A DNA stretch of 64,000 nucleotides from Streptomyces jumonjinensis (GCF_009600885.1 NZ_VCLA01000086.1:19051-83050); one strand, 5' to 3'. Shown: positions 1-7,991, numbered from the stretch's first letter. The notes: generated by a model from the sequence alone, not told the origin. A program made the numbers and translations.

Positions 1-250
1 CGGCCGGGGTCCGAGCCCGCGCCCGTGTCCGCGTACGTCTCCGGGCGGCCGGAGTCCGATCCGGGTCTCGTACCCGGGTACGGCCCCGGGCAGCCGGGCT
101 CCGTGCCCGGCCTGGCGTTCGCACTCGGGAGGCCGGGGTCCGAGCCCGGCCCCGTATTTGGCTCCGTACCCGCGTACGGCTCCGGGCACCCGGAGTCCGA
201 GCCCGCACCCGTACCCAGCCCCGCACCCGCGTACCGCCCCCGGCACCCGC
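1..250 (+). repeat. degenerate Pro/Gly-rich coding repeat inside the PAP2 gene
   Basis: In the PAP2 frame, units of roughly 13-19 residues recur that contain RPGSEP, RPESDP, QPGSVP, RPGSEP or HPESEP followed by a VPxYGSG/AYVSG-like segment. The DNA units share ggccggggtccgagcccg-like cores. They continue off the left edge, so the full copy number cannot be seen. Confidence 0.7.
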
Positions 251-630
251 ATGCGCCCGGCGGCGGGAGTCCGGCGGACACCGGCCCGGCGGTCGCGGCG
301 GGGCACCCGGGGCCGGGCCCGGGGCCGGGGCCGCGGACCAGCCGCGTCGGGGACGTACCCCAGGCGCTCGTACGGACCGCCGGGCCCTACTCCTTCCCCA
401 GCTCCCACGCGGCCTCCGCCTCCGCCGCGGCCGTCGCCTTCGGCGCGCTCCTCCCCGCCGGACGGCGCGTCCTCGCCCCGCTCGCCGCCGCCATGTGCCT
501 GTCCCGGCTCGTCGTCGGCGTCCACTACCCCACGGACGTCGCCGCGGGCGCCGTCCTCGGCGGGATCGCCGCGCGGATCGGCGTCCGCGGGCTGACCGGC
601 CCCCTCCACCCCGGGAGAAGAGCGCGATGA
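1..630 (+). CDS. PAP2-family phosphatase, 5' end cut by window edge
   Basis: The frame is open from the window edge, so the N-terminus is missing. The last ~75 residues carry PAP2 phosphatase motif 2 (SFPSSHAAS) and motif 3 (SRLVVGVHYPTD), with hydrophobic segments between and after them. The family removes phosphate from lipid phosphates at the membrane. The next gene is a UbiA-type decaprenyl-phosphate phosphoribosyltransferase; in mycobacteria that enzyme is paired with a PAP2 phosphatase in decaprenyl-phosphoribose/arabinose metabolism, so the same role is inferred. The stop overlaps the next start (ATGA), which implies translational coupling. Odd: before motif 2 lie at least 100 residues of Pro/Gly/Ser/Tyr-rich degenerate repeats, where homologues normally have a short loop between motifs 1 and 2. 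Confidence 0.8.
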   Translation, partial: RPGSEPAPVSAYVSGRPESDPGLVPGYGPGQPGSVPGLAFALGRPGSEPGPVFGSVPAYGSGHPESEPAPVPSPAPAYRPRHPHAPGGGSPADTGPAVAAGHPGPGPGPGPRTSRVGDVPQALVRTAGPYSFPSSHAASASAAAVAFGALLPAGRRVLAPLAAAMCLSRLVVGVHYPTDVAAGAVLGGIAARIGVRGLTGPLHPGRRAR

Positions 631-1595
631 CCGAGCGCGGCGCGGCCCTGCTCGAACGGCCCGAGCGCCCCGAACGGCGACCCCGGCGGCCCGCCGGGCA
701 GCCTCCCGGTCCCGGCGGGCTCTCCGGCGGGCTGCTCAGAACCGCCCGGCCCCGCCAGTGGGTCAAGAACTCCCTGGTCCTCGCCGCCCCCGCCGCCGCC
801 GGAGAGCTGGGCTCCGTCCCCGCCATCGCGCGACTGGCGCTCGTCTTCGCCCTGTTCACCGCCGCCGCCTCCGCCGTCTATCTGGTCAACGACGCCCGCG
901 ACGCCGAGGCCGACCGCGCCCACCCGGTGAAGCGCCGGCGGCCCATCGCCGCCGGAGAGGTGCCCGTGCCCGTCGCCTACGCCACCGGCGCGCTGCTCGC
1001 CGCCGTGGCCGTCGTCGGCGCCGCGACCCTCTGCAACGCCATGACCGGCGCGCTGCTCACCGCCTATCTCTCGATGCAGCTCGCCTACTGCGTCTGGCTC
1101 AAGCATGTGCTCGTGGTCGACATGGCCGTGGTCACCACCGGCTTTCTGATGCGGGCCATGACCGGCGGAGTCGCGCTCGACATCCCGCTCTCCCGCTGGT
1201 TCCTGATCACCACCGGCTTCGGCGCGCTCTTCATGGTGGCGGCGAAGCGCTACTCCGAAGCCGTCCAGATGGCGGGCGGCAACGGTGCGACGCGGGCCCT
1301 GCTCAACGAGTACACCACCGGGTATCTCCGCTTCGTCTGGCAGCTCGCGGCCGGAGTCGCCGTGCTCGCCTACTGCCTGTGGGCCCTGGAGGCGGGCGGA
1401 GTGGACGAGGAGGCGCTGCTGCCCTGGCGCCAGCTGTCGATGATCGCCTTCACCCTCGCCGTGCTGCGGTACGCAGTCTTCGCCGACCGGGGCACGGCGG
1501 GCGAACCCGAGGACGTGGTGCTGGGCGACCGGCCCCTCGCCGTCATCGGCCTGGTGTGGGCCGCGATGTACGCGCTCGCGGTCGCGGGCCTGTGA
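627..1595 (+). CDS. UbiA-family decaprenyl-phosphate phosphoribosyltransferase-like protein
   Basis: A 322-residue polytopic membrane protein of the UbiA prenyltransferase family. The aspartate-rich motif NDARDAEAD, followed by HPVKRRRPIAAGE (residues ~90-110), binds the polyprenyl phosphate through a divalent cation. The sequence RPRQWVKN near the start, the YSEAVQMAG-like loop and the LGDRPL segment are typical of the actinobacterial DPPR-synthase branch, which transfers phosphoribose to decaprenyl phosphate. The ATG at 627 overlaps the upstream PAP2 stop by four bases, which fixes this start over the longer open frame. About nine membrane segments are expected. The exact acceptor in Streptomyces is an inference. 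Confidence 0.85.
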   Translation: MTERGAALLERPERPERRPRRPAGQPPGPGGLSGGLLRTARPRQWVKNSLVLAAPAAAGELGSVPAIARLALVFALFTAAASAVYLVNDARDAEADRAHPVKRRRPIAAGEVPVPVAYATGALLAAVAVVGAATLCNAMTGALLTAYLSMQLAYCVWLKHVLVVDMAVVTTGFLMRAMTGGVALDIPLSRWFLITTGFGALFMVAAKRYSEAVQMAGGNGATRALLNEYTTGYLRFVWQLAAGVAVLAYCLWALEAGGVDEEALLPWRQLSMIAFTLAVLRYAVFADRGTAGEPEDVVLGDRPLAVIGLVWAAMYALAVAGL

Positions 1596-1649
1596 GCGTA
1601 CGCCCGGGGCGGCGCGTATGCCCGGGGCGGCGCGTATGCCCGGGGCGGC
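1596..1649 (+). repeat. three tandem copies of an 18-bp unit
   Basis: The unit gcgtatgcccggggcggc is repeated three times (the first copy has tac for tat) directly after the UbiA stop, followed by a decaying fourth copy. It lies between two genes on the same strand. No function is visible. Confidence 0.85.
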
Positions 1650-1746
1650 GCGTCCGGGGCGTACCCCCAAAGCGGCACGTACACACCGCCCCGGGCGGCG
1701 GACCCCCGCCGGTGATGGCGCGCGGCGCGGAGGGCAGGCGTACGGC

Positions 1747-2649
1747 ATGGACTGGTTGACGAAGATCCCGGTGGTCGGGCCGCTGGCGGCCCGGCTGATG
1801 CGGACCCACGCCTGGCATTCGTACGAGACGCTGGAGAAGGCGCACTGGTCACGGCTGGCCGCCGCCATCACCTTCCTCAGCTTTCTCGCGCTCTTCCCGC
1901 TGATCACGGTCGCGGCGGCCATCGGCGCGGCCCTGCTCGGCCAGGAGCGGCTCAAGCGGCTGGAGGACCGGCTCGCCGAACAGGTCCCGGGGATCTCCGA
2001 TCAGCTCGACATCGGCTCACTGGTCGCCAACGCCGGCACGGTCGGTCTGGTCGCGGGCGTGCTGCTGCTGTTCACCGGTGTGGGCTGGGTCGGCTCGATA
2101 CGGGACTGTCTGCGGGCCGTATGGGGGCTGGACGACGAGGACGAGGGCAACCCCGTGGTCCGCAGGCTCAAGGACACGGTGGTGCTGTTCGGCCTGGGCG
2201 CGACCGCGCTCGCCTCCTTCGCCGCCTCGGCGCTCGGCTCCTCCGCCGTCGGGTGGTCCGCCGATCGGCTCGGCATCGACAGGGGCGGGGCCGAGGGGGT
2301 GCTGCTGACGGTCGCGGCGATCGCCGTCGCCGTGGCCGCCGACTTCCTGATCCTGCTCTATCTGCTGACGCTGCTGCCCGGGGTACGTCCGCCACGCCGC
2401 CGGCTGGTGGTCGCGGGACTGATCGGCGCGGTCGGTTTCGAACTGCTGAAGCTGCTGCTCAGCGGCTATATGCGGGAAGTGGCGTCGAAGAGCGTGTACG
2501 GGGCGTTCGGGGTGCCGATCGCGCTGCTGCTCTGGATCAACTTCACGGCGAAGCTGCTGCTGTACTGCGCGGCGTGGACGGCGACGGACCGGCCGCCGGC
2601 GGGTTCGGGGTCTGCGGTCCACGATCGACGACACCGGAACACCGGGTGA
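1747..2649 (+). CDS. YihY/BrkB-family inner-membrane protein
   Basis: A 300-residue protein with the YihY/virulence factor BrkB layout: an N-terminal SRLAAAITFLSFLALFPLI segment and six hydrophobic helices, with the charged WGLDDEDEGNP loop near residue 130 and a FGVPIALLLWINFTAKLLLY helix near the C-terminus. Members are membrane proteins of unsettled biochemical function, sometimes mis-annotated as RNase BN. The ATG at 1747 is chosen because the family N-terminus begins there; the frame stays open upstream only through repeat-derived sequence. It converges on the carboxypeptidase gene with almost no gap. Confidence 0.85.
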   Translation: MDWLTKIPVVGPLAARLMRTHAWHSYETLEKAHWSRLAAAITFLSFLALFPLITVAAAIGAALLGQERLKRLEDRLAEQVPGISDQLDIGSLVANAGTVGLVAGVLLLFTGVGWVGSIRDCLRAVWGLDDEDEGNPVVRRLKDTVVLFGLGATALASFAASALGSSAVGWSADRLGIDRGGAEGVLLTVAAIAVAVAADFLILLYLLTLLPGVRPPRRRLVVAGLIGAVGFELLKLLLSGYMREVASKSVYGAFGVPIALLLWINFTAKLLLYCAAWTATDRPPAGSGSAVHDRRHRNTG

Positions 2650-2650
2650 C

Positions 2651-2700
2651 TCAGGGCCGGCGGGACGGCCAGCGGTCAGGGCCGGCGGGACGGCCAGCGG
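2651..2700. repeat. 25-bp tandem duplication spanning a stop codon
   Basis: The segment 2651-2675 is repeated exactly at 2676-2700. The right copy encodes the last residues (WPSRRP) and the stop of the leftward carboxypeptidase gene; the left copy lies just beyond the stop. The unit is not a multiple of three, so the duplicate is not read in frame. Confidence 0.9.
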
Positions 2701-3956
2701 CGGTTCACCACGAACACCCCAGCCGCCAGCACCACCAGCACCCCGCCGGTGATCGCCAGAGCGGCCCCCATCCCGCCCGAAGCCCCCGCTGTGTCCTCTC
2801 TGCCCTCTGCGCCCTCTGTGCCCGCTCCGTCCTTCGCCGCCGCCACCGGCTCGGAGCCCGGGTCGTCGCTCTCCTGATGCGGCCCGGCGCCGCCCGTGTC
2901 CGCGCCCGACGTGGACCTCGGGGCCACCAGCTCCCCGACCGGGGTCACCTTCCCCGCTGCCTCGAACCCCCAGTCGAGCAGCCGTCCGGCCTCCTTGTAG
3001 ACGGCGTTGTCCTCGCCGGAGTCCGGATTCATGACGGTGACGAGCAGCACCTTGCCCTTGCGCTCGGCGACGCCGGTGAAGGTCGCGCCCGCATGAGTGG
3101 TGCTGCCGTTCTTGATGCCCGCGACGCCCTTGTACGGGTCCATCCCGTAATCGCCGGTGAGCAGGCGGTTGGTGTTCTGGATCTCGAAGGTCTCCCGCTT
3201 CTCTCCCTCCCCCTCGCCGGGGAACTCCGCGCTCACCGTGGAGGCGTACTCCCGGAAGTCCTTCTTCTGCATACCGCTGCGGGCGATGAGCGTGAGGTCG
3301 TACGCCGACGAGACCTGTCCACTCGCGTCATAGCCGTCCGGTGAGACCACCTGGGTGTCGAGGGCCTGAAGCTCCTCGGCGTGCGCCTGCATGTCCGCGA
3401 CGGTCTTGTCGATGCCGCCGTTCATCGCGGACAGCACATGGACGGCGTCGTTGCCGGAGCGCAGGAAGACACCGAGCCAGAGGTCGTGCACCGAGTAGCT
3501 GAGGTTCTCCTTGACGCCGACCAGGCTGCTGCCGGGGCCGACGTTCTCCAGGTCCTCCGGGGCGACCTCGTGGGTGGTCGCCTTGGGCAGCTTGGGCAGC
3601 AGGGTGTCCGCGAAGAGCATCTTGAGGGTGGACGCGGGCGGCAGCCGCCAGTGCGCGTTGTGCGACGCGAGCACGTCCCCGCTCTCCGCGTCCGCGACGA
3701 TCCAGGAGCGCCCGCTGAGCTCCTCGGGCAGTACGGGAGCGCCCGCCCCCAGCCGGACCTGGGTGCCGGACCGGCCCAGCAGCGGGCCGCCGACCGTGGA
3801 CATGGCGGCCGGCGGATTGGGCTGTTTGCGTGTCTTGCTCTTCGACGTGCCCTTGGGCTTGTCATCGTGTGTGGTGGCGGAGGCGGGGGCCACCAGGACG
3901 AGAGGGAGCAGCGCGGCGGCGGTGGCCGTCAGCACGGACTTCTTCAGGGCAGACAC
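2676..3956 (-). CDS. D-alanyl-D-alanine carboxypeptidase (peptidase S11, PBP5/6 type)
   Basis: A 426-residue membrane-anchored peptidoglycan D,D-carboxypeptidase, which trims the terminal D-Ala from stem pentapeptides outside the membrane. The GTG start at 3956 places a classic signal peptide (VSALKKSVLTATAAALLPL, then an ASA cleavage site) at the N-terminus; the frame runs 108 codons further up but is not signal-like there. Active-site motifs are STLK (SxxK, residues ~110), SGN in RSGNDAV and KNG in GIKNGSTTHAG, the last a KTG variant. A Ser/Gly/Glu-rich linker leads to a C-terminal helix (ALAITGGVLVVLAAGVFVV) and an Arg-rich tail, so it is anchored by a true transmembrane helix and not the amphipathic helix of E. 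coli PBP5. Confidence 0.9.
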   Translation of the reverse strand: MSALKKSVLTATAAALLPLVLVAPASATTHDDKPKGTSKSKTRKQPNPPAAMSTVGGPLLGRSGTQVRLGAGAPVLPEELSGRSWIVADAESGDVLASHNAHWRLPPASTLKMLFADTLLPKLPKATTHEVAPEDLENVGPGSSLVGVKENLSYSVHDLWLGVFLRSGNDAVHVLSAMNGGIDKTVADMQAHAEELQALDTQVVSPDGYDASGQVSSAYDLTLIARSGMQKKDFREYASTVSAEFPGEGEGEKRETFEIQNTNRLLTGDYGMDPYKGVAGIKNGSTTHAGATFTGVAERKGKVLLVTVMNPDSGEDNAVYKEAGRLLDWGFEAAGKVTPVGELVAPRSTSGADTGGAGPHQESDDPGSEPVAAAKDGAGTEGAEGREDTAGASGGMGAALAITGGVLVVLAAGVFVVNRRWPSRRP

Positions 3957-4077
3957 GGACGTGAAAGTACAGGGCAAAACTGAAAATATGCTTATCGGGT
4001 TGATGACTCGCCGGAGACGCCGCCAGGACGGCCCACCCCGCGACCCCCGGCCGACGGGTGCCCCGGATACTGGGTGG

Positions 4078-4320
4078 ATGAAGCTCAGCCGCCCCGCGTC
4101 CTGGTTCCTGCTCGCCTTCGGTGTGTGGAGCTGGGTCATCTGGATCACTTTCGCTAAGAATCTCTGGCAGGACGGCAGTGGACTGGCGTTCGACGACGCG
4201 GGTGACCCGACGGCGTACTTCTGGGTCCACCTGCTGCTCGCCGTAACATCCCTGATTCTGGGGACGGTGGTCGGAGCCATCGGGTTGCGTGGGGTTCGTG
4301 CTTTGCGGCGCGAAGAATAG
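4078..4320 (+). CDS. SCO4848-family small membrane protein
   Basis: An 80-residue protein with two transmembrane segments (residues ~8-25 and ~50-70) and a short charged tail. It is recognised from gene order and sequence as the actinobacterial small membrane protein that sits between the carboxypeptidase and a metallophosphoesterase. Function unknown. The gene downstream begins within ten bases of its stop, so the two are probably co-transcribed. The ATG at 4078 is preferred over the much longer open frame, which is antisense to the carboxypeptidase. Confidence 0.75.
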   Translation: MKLSRPASWFLLAFGVWSWVIWITFAKNLWQDGSGLAFDDAGDPTAYFWVHLLLAVTSLILGTVVGAIGLRGVRALRREE

Positions 4321-4330
4321 GGGAGCTGTC

Positions 4331-5719
4331 TTGATTGCGTTCGTCCTGGTTCTGATAGCGGTGATCGCTCTGCTGGCGGGGGCGCACTGGTATGTGTGGC
4401 GGAGACTCTTCCGCGACACCACGCGCGGTGCCGGGGCGGTGCGCAGGGCCGGCACGGTGGCGGTGTGGGTGCTGCCGGTGCTGTCGGTGGGAGCGCTGGT
4501 GTCGGCCCGGGCGGGAGCGCCGTTCTGGTTGCAGCAGGCGCTGGCGTGGCCGGGGTATCTCTGGCTGGTCGTGCTGCTCTATCTGGTGCTGGCGCTGCTG
4601 GCGGGGGAGGCCGTACGAGCGGTCTGGCTCCGCAAGGGGAAGTATCCCCGGGCCGCCGGGACTCCGGAATCCCCTGAGGGGCCCGGGTTCGCCCCGTCCG
4701 CCGACGACGGTACGGATGGTACGGATCGCACCACTGTGCCCTCCGCGAGCACGGCCTCGGACGGCCGGGCGCTGGGAAGCGGTACGGCGACGATGGCCGA
4801 AACTGAAGCCGAAGCCGGCGTCACGGCGCTCGCCGGTGGTGGTGCCGGTGGTGGTGCCGGTGGTGGTGCCGGTGGCGGCACCGCGACCGGCGTCTCACGG
4901 CGGCTCTTCGTCTCCCGGGCCGTCGGCGCGGGCGCCGTCGCCGCCGCCGCCGGGATCGTCGGCCACGGGACCTACGGAGTGCTGCGCGGCCCCGGGCTCA
5001 AGCGGGTCACCGTCCCCCTCGCCAAGCTGCCCCGATCCGCCCACGGCTTCCGGATCGCGGTCGTCAGCGACATCCACATCGGGCCCATCCTCGGCCGCGC
5101 CCACACCCAGCGGATCGTGGACGCCATCAACTCCGCGCAGCCCGATCTCGTCGCCGTCGTCGGCGACATGGTCGACGGCAGCGTCGCCGATCTCGGCTCC
5201 GCCGCCGAGCCTCTCGCCCAGCTGCGGGCCCGCCATGGGTCGTTCTTCGTGACCGGCAACCACGAGTACTACTCCGGCGCGGAGGAGTGGATCGACCACG
5301 TACGGGAGCTGGGCCTGGACCCCCTGGAGAACGAACGCGTCGAGATCGCCGGCGGATTCGACCTCGCCGGGGTCAACGACCTCGAAGGCGAGGCCACCGG
5401 CGCGGGCCCCGACTTCGCCAGGGCGCTCGGCGACCGCGACCCCTCCCGGGCCTCCGTGCTGATGGCCCACCAGCCCGTGGTCATCCATGACGCCGTCGAC
5501 CACGGAGTGGACCTCCAGCTCTCCGGCCACACCCACGGCGGCCAGCTCTGGCCCGGCAACTACCTCGCCGAACTGGCCAACCCCACCGTCGCGGGCCTGG
5601 AGCGCTATGGCGACACCCAGCTCTATGTCACCCGGGGCGCGGGCGCGTGGGGCCCGCCGGTACGCGTCGGAGCCGAGTCGGACATCACCATCGTCCAACT
5701 CGCCTCCCGCCAGGCGTGA
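4331..5719 (+). CDS. membrane-anchored metallophosphoesterase
   Basis: A 462-residue calcineurin-like phosphoesterase. The N-terminal third has about three membrane helices and a linker with Gly-Gly-Ala repeats, then a further hydrophobic segment preceded by SRRLFVSR. The catalytic domain carries VSDIHIG (residues ~245), VGDMVDG, GNHEYY, MAHQPV and SGHTHGGQ, the complete dinuclear metal-site set. The substrate is unknown; family members hydrolyse phosphodiesters or UDP-sugar/lipid intermediates. The TTG start at 4331 is chosen for the GGGGAG ribosome site at 4320-4325; the upstream ATG-like start would lie inside the previous gene. Confidence 0.88.
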   Translation: MIAFVLVLIAVIALLAGAHWYVWRRLFRDTTRGAGAVRRAGTVAVWVLPVLSVGALVSARAGAPFWLQQALAWPGYLWLVVLLYLVLALLAGEAVRAVWLRKGKYPRAAGTPESPEGPGFAPSADDGTDGTDRTTVPSASTASDGRALGSGTATMAETEAEAGVTALAGGGAGGGAGGGAGGGTATGVSRRLFVSRAVGAGAVAAAAGIVGHGTYGVLRGPGLKRVTVPLAKLPRSAHGFRIAVVSDIHIGPILGRAHTQRIVDAINSAQPDLVAVVGDMVDGSVADLGSAAEPLAQLRARHGSFFVTGNHEYYSGAEEWIDHVRELGLDPLENERVEIAGGFDLAGVNDLEGEATGAGPDFARALGDRDPSRASVLMAHQPVVIHDAVDHGVDLQLSGHTHGGQLWPGNYLAELANPTVAGLERYGDTQLYVTRGAGAWGPPVRVGAESDITIVQLASRQA

Positions 5720-5748
5720 CCGCGAGCCGGGCGGCCTCCGGAGCATGA

Positions 5749-5792
5749 AGAAGCCCCGTTCCCCTGAAGCTTCTTGGGGTGACGGGGCTTCT
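5749..5792. terminator. bidirectional hairpin terminator
   Basis: An 11-bp perfect stem (AGAAGCCCCGT paired with ACGGGGCTTCT) encloses a further inner inverted repeat. It separates the rightward metallophosphoesterase from the leftward DUF397 gene and can serve both. Confidence 0.8.
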
Positions 5793-5807
5793 CTGCGTCT
5801 GGTGCGG

Positions 5808-6008
5808 CTACATGTCGGTGCTGCGGGCGAGCGCGACCAGTCCGGCGAACGCGCTGTGGGACACCATGAGAACCGGCCCGTCACTGAGCTTGCTGTCCCG
5901 GACGGGGACGACACCGGTGGCGGACGCGTGCTCCGGGGCCCACTCGACGCAGGCTCCGCCGTTGTTGCTGTAGCTGGACTTGATCCAGTTGAGGGGTTCG
6001 GTCGTCAT
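5808..6008 (-). CDS. DUF397 protein, copy 3 of a tandem triplet (distal)
   Basis: A 66-residue DUF397 protein with the family hallmarks WxKSSYS, CVEWAP and VPVRDSK, ending in GLVALARSTDM. DUF397 proteins are small partners of the WhiJ-like HTH regulators of Streptomyces, which are linked to control of development. The start ATG follows an aaaggg-type ribosome site. Its C-terminal half is almost identical in DNA to the third copy (6293-6502), while its N-terminus and leader match the middle copy, so the gene looks like a recombinant of its neighbours. Confidence 0.85.
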   Translation of the reverse strand: MTTEPLNWIKSSYSNNGGACVEWAPEHASATGVVPVRDSKLSDGPVLMVSHSAFAGLVALARSTDM

Positions 6009-6049
6009 GGGGCGCCCTTTCGTGGCGGGGCTTTTCTGCGTCTGATGCG

Positions 6050-6250
6050 CTACATGTTGGTGTTGCGGGCGAGTGTCACCAGTCCGGTGAACGCGTGGCC
6101 GGAGAGCATGAGGACCGGGCCGGTCGGGCGCTTGCTGTCCCGGACGGGGACGACGCCGTGAGTCGACGCGTACGTGGGGGCCCACTCGACGCAGGTACCG
6201 CCGTTGCCGCTGTATGAAGACTTGGTCCAGTTGAGGGGTTCGGTCGTCAT
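6050..6250 (-). CDS. DUF397 protein, middle copy
   Basis: A 66-residue DUF397 protein with WTKSSYS, CVEWAP and VPVRDSK. It shares the first residues MTTEPLNW and its upstream leader with the distal copy but differs from both siblings in the centre (TYASTHG and KRPTGP for EHASATG and KLSDGP). It belongs to the same leftward transcription unit headed by the HTH regulator. Confidence 0.85.
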   Translation of the reverse strand: MTTEPLNWTKSSYSGNGGTCVEWAPTYASTHGVVPVRDSKRPTGPVLMLSGHAFTGLVTLARNTNM

Positions 6251-6292
6251 GGGGTGCCCTTTCGTGACGAGGCTTCTGTGCGTCTGCCGCGG

Positions 6293-6502
6293 CTACATGT
6301 CGGTGTTGCGGGCGAGTGTCACCAGTCCGGTGAACGCGCTGTGGGACACCATGAGAACCGGCCCGTCACTGAGCTTGCTGTCCCGGACGGGGACGACACC
6401 GGTGGCGGACGCGTGCTCGGGGGCCCACTCGACACAGGAACCGCCGTTCTGAGTGCTATAGGAGGACTTGACCCAACGGAAGGAGGGTGATTCGGTCGTC
6501 AC
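6293..6502 (-). CDS. DUF397 protein, regulator-proximal copy
   Basis: A 69-residue DUF397 protein beginning MTTESPSFRWVKSSYS and carrying CVEWAP and VPVRDSKLSDGP. It overlaps the stop of the HTH regulator by four bases (ATGA), the usual coupled arrangement of a WhiJ-like regulator and its DUF397 partner. It is probably the ancestral partner from which the two further copies arose. Confidence 0.88.
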   Translation of the reverse strand: MTTESPSFRWVKSSYSTQNGGSCVEWAPEHASATGVVPVRDSKLSDGPVLMVSHSAFTGLVTLARNTDM

Positions 6503-7335
6503 GGGGTGCCCTTTCGTGCCTGGTTGATCATGGCGACAGACTCTGCCTGAGAGGCTGCTTCAATCTGTAGCTGATGGTAGTTCCTCACCAGCGGTAGCAC
6601 AGAGGTTAGTTCGCGATCCAGGTGCCCCTGAGTCTGTGACTCAACGTAGGACATCAGGGATCTGTCAGGCAGCGTCAGAAGGTGGACCAACCGAATAAAA
6701 GGCTGCCGCGCCCCCATGCTGAATGGAGCGATCTGAAGCGCAGTGCTCGGCTGCTCAGCAAACTCGATCAGCCGCGCCAACTGGGCATCCATTACGGCAG
6801 GCCCGCCGATGGGCCGACGGATACAACTCTCGTCCAGCACCACGAAGATCAGCGGCGGTGGCGTCCGGACAAGGGCGGCTTGACGCTCTATCAGGAACTC
6901 CACGCGGTCAACAGCTTGTTCGGGCGTGATGTCGCCTCGCTGTACTGCGCTATTGGCAAGCTCCTGTGCGTACTCCCGTGTCTGGAGCGGACCGGGAATG
7001 AGCCCCGATTCAAAAAACCGGATCTCTGCTGCCTGGCCCTCGCGGCTCAGGTACTCCGGGAATCCTTCCAACAGCGCGCCGCGCTTGATTTCGATGTACG
7101 CACGTTCGAACGACGCGGTGGTTCCTGCGAGCCCGAAGACCGTGTCGGCACTCAGCGAACTCCGAAGGGTCGGAGGCTTGCGACCAGTTTCCATCGCCGA
7201 GATGTGCTGACTGGAATAGCCCATCAAGTCGGCGAGATGCTCTTGCGTCCAGCCACGCCCCTCACGCGCGCCGCGTAACCGCACCCCAAAGGCGGCTACC
7301 GGTCCTTCGTCGGGGTTCAGGTCCTTGCGATTCAA
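6499..7335 (-). CDS. WhiJ-like XRE-family regulator with DUF5753-type C-terminus
   Basis: A 278-residue cytoplasmic regulator. The N-terminal helix-turn-helix (residues ~15-70) has GVRLRGAREGRGWTQEHLA and YSSQHISAMETGRKPP. The remaining ~190 residues match the DUF5753 (Scr1-type) domain: FFESGLIPGPLQTREYA, VDRVEFLIERQ, the LDESCIRRP core and the IAPFSMG strand. Such regulators act with DUF397 proteins and lie beside ATPase-like proteins. The start is TTG at 7335. Expression is leftward through three DUF397 genes. Codon use is less GC-rich than in core neighbours, consistent with an accessory module. Confidence 0.88.
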   Translation of the reverse strand: MNRKDLNPDEGPVAAFGVRLRGAREGRGWTQEHLADLMGYSSQHISAMETGRKPPTLRSSLSADTVFGLAGTTASFERAYIEIKRGALLEGFPEYLSREGQAAEIRFFESGLIPGPLQTREYAQELANSAVQRGDITPEQAVDRVEFLIERQAALVRTPPPLIFVVLDESCIRRPIGGPAVMDAQLARLIEFAEQPSTALQIAPFSMGARQPFIRLVHLLTLPDRSLMSYVESQTQGHLDRELTSVLPLVRNYHQLQIEAASQAESVAMINQARKGTP

Positions 7336-7440
7336 GAGCGGGCACCAATCCTTCCTTCTCGACTGCCCAGTTGAAGGGCTCTCGACTCTAGGCCACTCTG
7401 AACGCCCTTGGTAGCGGAACCGTTACGGAGAGGAGTGGCC

Positions 7441-7548
7441 ATGTCCGGCAAGAACGTTACCCCGATGCGGCAGAACCCCCCGACCGCTCACACCCCTGAC
7501 GTCATACGGCACACCCACACAGGGATGAGGCGAAGGCGATGCTCATGA
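7441..7548 (+). CDS. 35-residue small ORF coupled to the ATPase gene
   Basis: An ATG at 7441 follows a strong ribosome site (GGAGAGGAG a few bases upstream) and opens a 35-codon frame whose TGA overlaps the ATG at 7545 of the next gene (ATGA). The product starts MSGKNVTPMRQNPP and ends in an Arg-rich RRRRC stretch. No family is recognised. The overlap suggests it is translated and passes ribosomes to the ATPase-like gene. It could be a leader only; no homologue comparison was possible. Confidence 0.5.
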   Translation: MSGKNVTPMRQNPPTAHTPDVIRHTHTGMRRRRCS

Positions 7549-7991
7549 CGACGCCCGCCTCCCCCACAGACCCCGAGCGCCACCGCCGGACCTACCCCTC
7601 AACAGTCCACGCCCCACGACTGGCCCGCGCCGACATCGCCTCGTGCCTAGACGCCTGGGGACTCGGCCACGGAACCGATGACTTGGCCCTCGTCGCGACG
7701 GAACTCGTCACCAACTCCGTCACCCACACTGAGACAGCGCAGGTCGGAGTCTCCCTCAGCCGCGTGGGGGACTCCACCGTGCGCCTCACGGTGACCGACG
7801 CGTCACGGGAGCTTCCCCCGTCATCCCCGGCAACGGCGGGCGAAGGCGACGTACACGGACGCGGACTCCTCCTGGTCGCAGCCCTCACCTCCCGCTGGGG
7901 AGCCGAGCGCCTCATCACCGGCAAACGCGTCTGGGCCGAGCTGGACATCACGCCGAAGAACCGAGATCCGTACGGCCGGCCCTCGCCGTGA
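7545..7991 (+). CDS. RsbW/HATPase_c-like ATP-binding regulatory protein
   Basis: A 148-residue protein with a GHKL ATPase fold: N-box ELVTNSVTH (residues ~55), a VTDAS G1-like motif and the GRGLLLVAALTSRWG G2 region. It resembles the anti-sigma-factor-like single-domain ATPases that accompany DUF397/WhiJ modules in Streptomyces. The start at 7545 is preferred over ATG 7539 because it overlaps the small ORF stop and has better ribosome-site spacing. It is divergent from the HTH gene, which makes the ~100 bp between them a shared control region. Confidence 0.8.
   Translation: MTTPASPTDPERHRRTYPSTVHAPRLARADIASCLDAWGLGHGTDDLALVATELVTNSVTHTETAQVGVSLSRVGDSTVRLTVTDASRELPPSSPATAGEGDVHGRGLLLVAALTSRWGAERLITGKRVWAELDITPKNRDPYGRPSP

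Larger units (their letters stand above)
5808..6502 (-). repeat. tandem duplication unit of about 242 bp carrying DUF397
   Basis: Equivalent stop codons lie at 5808, 6050 and 6293, giving unit lengths of 242 and 243 bp. Each unit is followed downstream by a similar cttctgcgtctg-type spacer and preceded by a gccctttcgtg-type leader. Positions ~5849-5946 and ~6334-6430 differ at one site only by eye. Confidence 0.8.
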
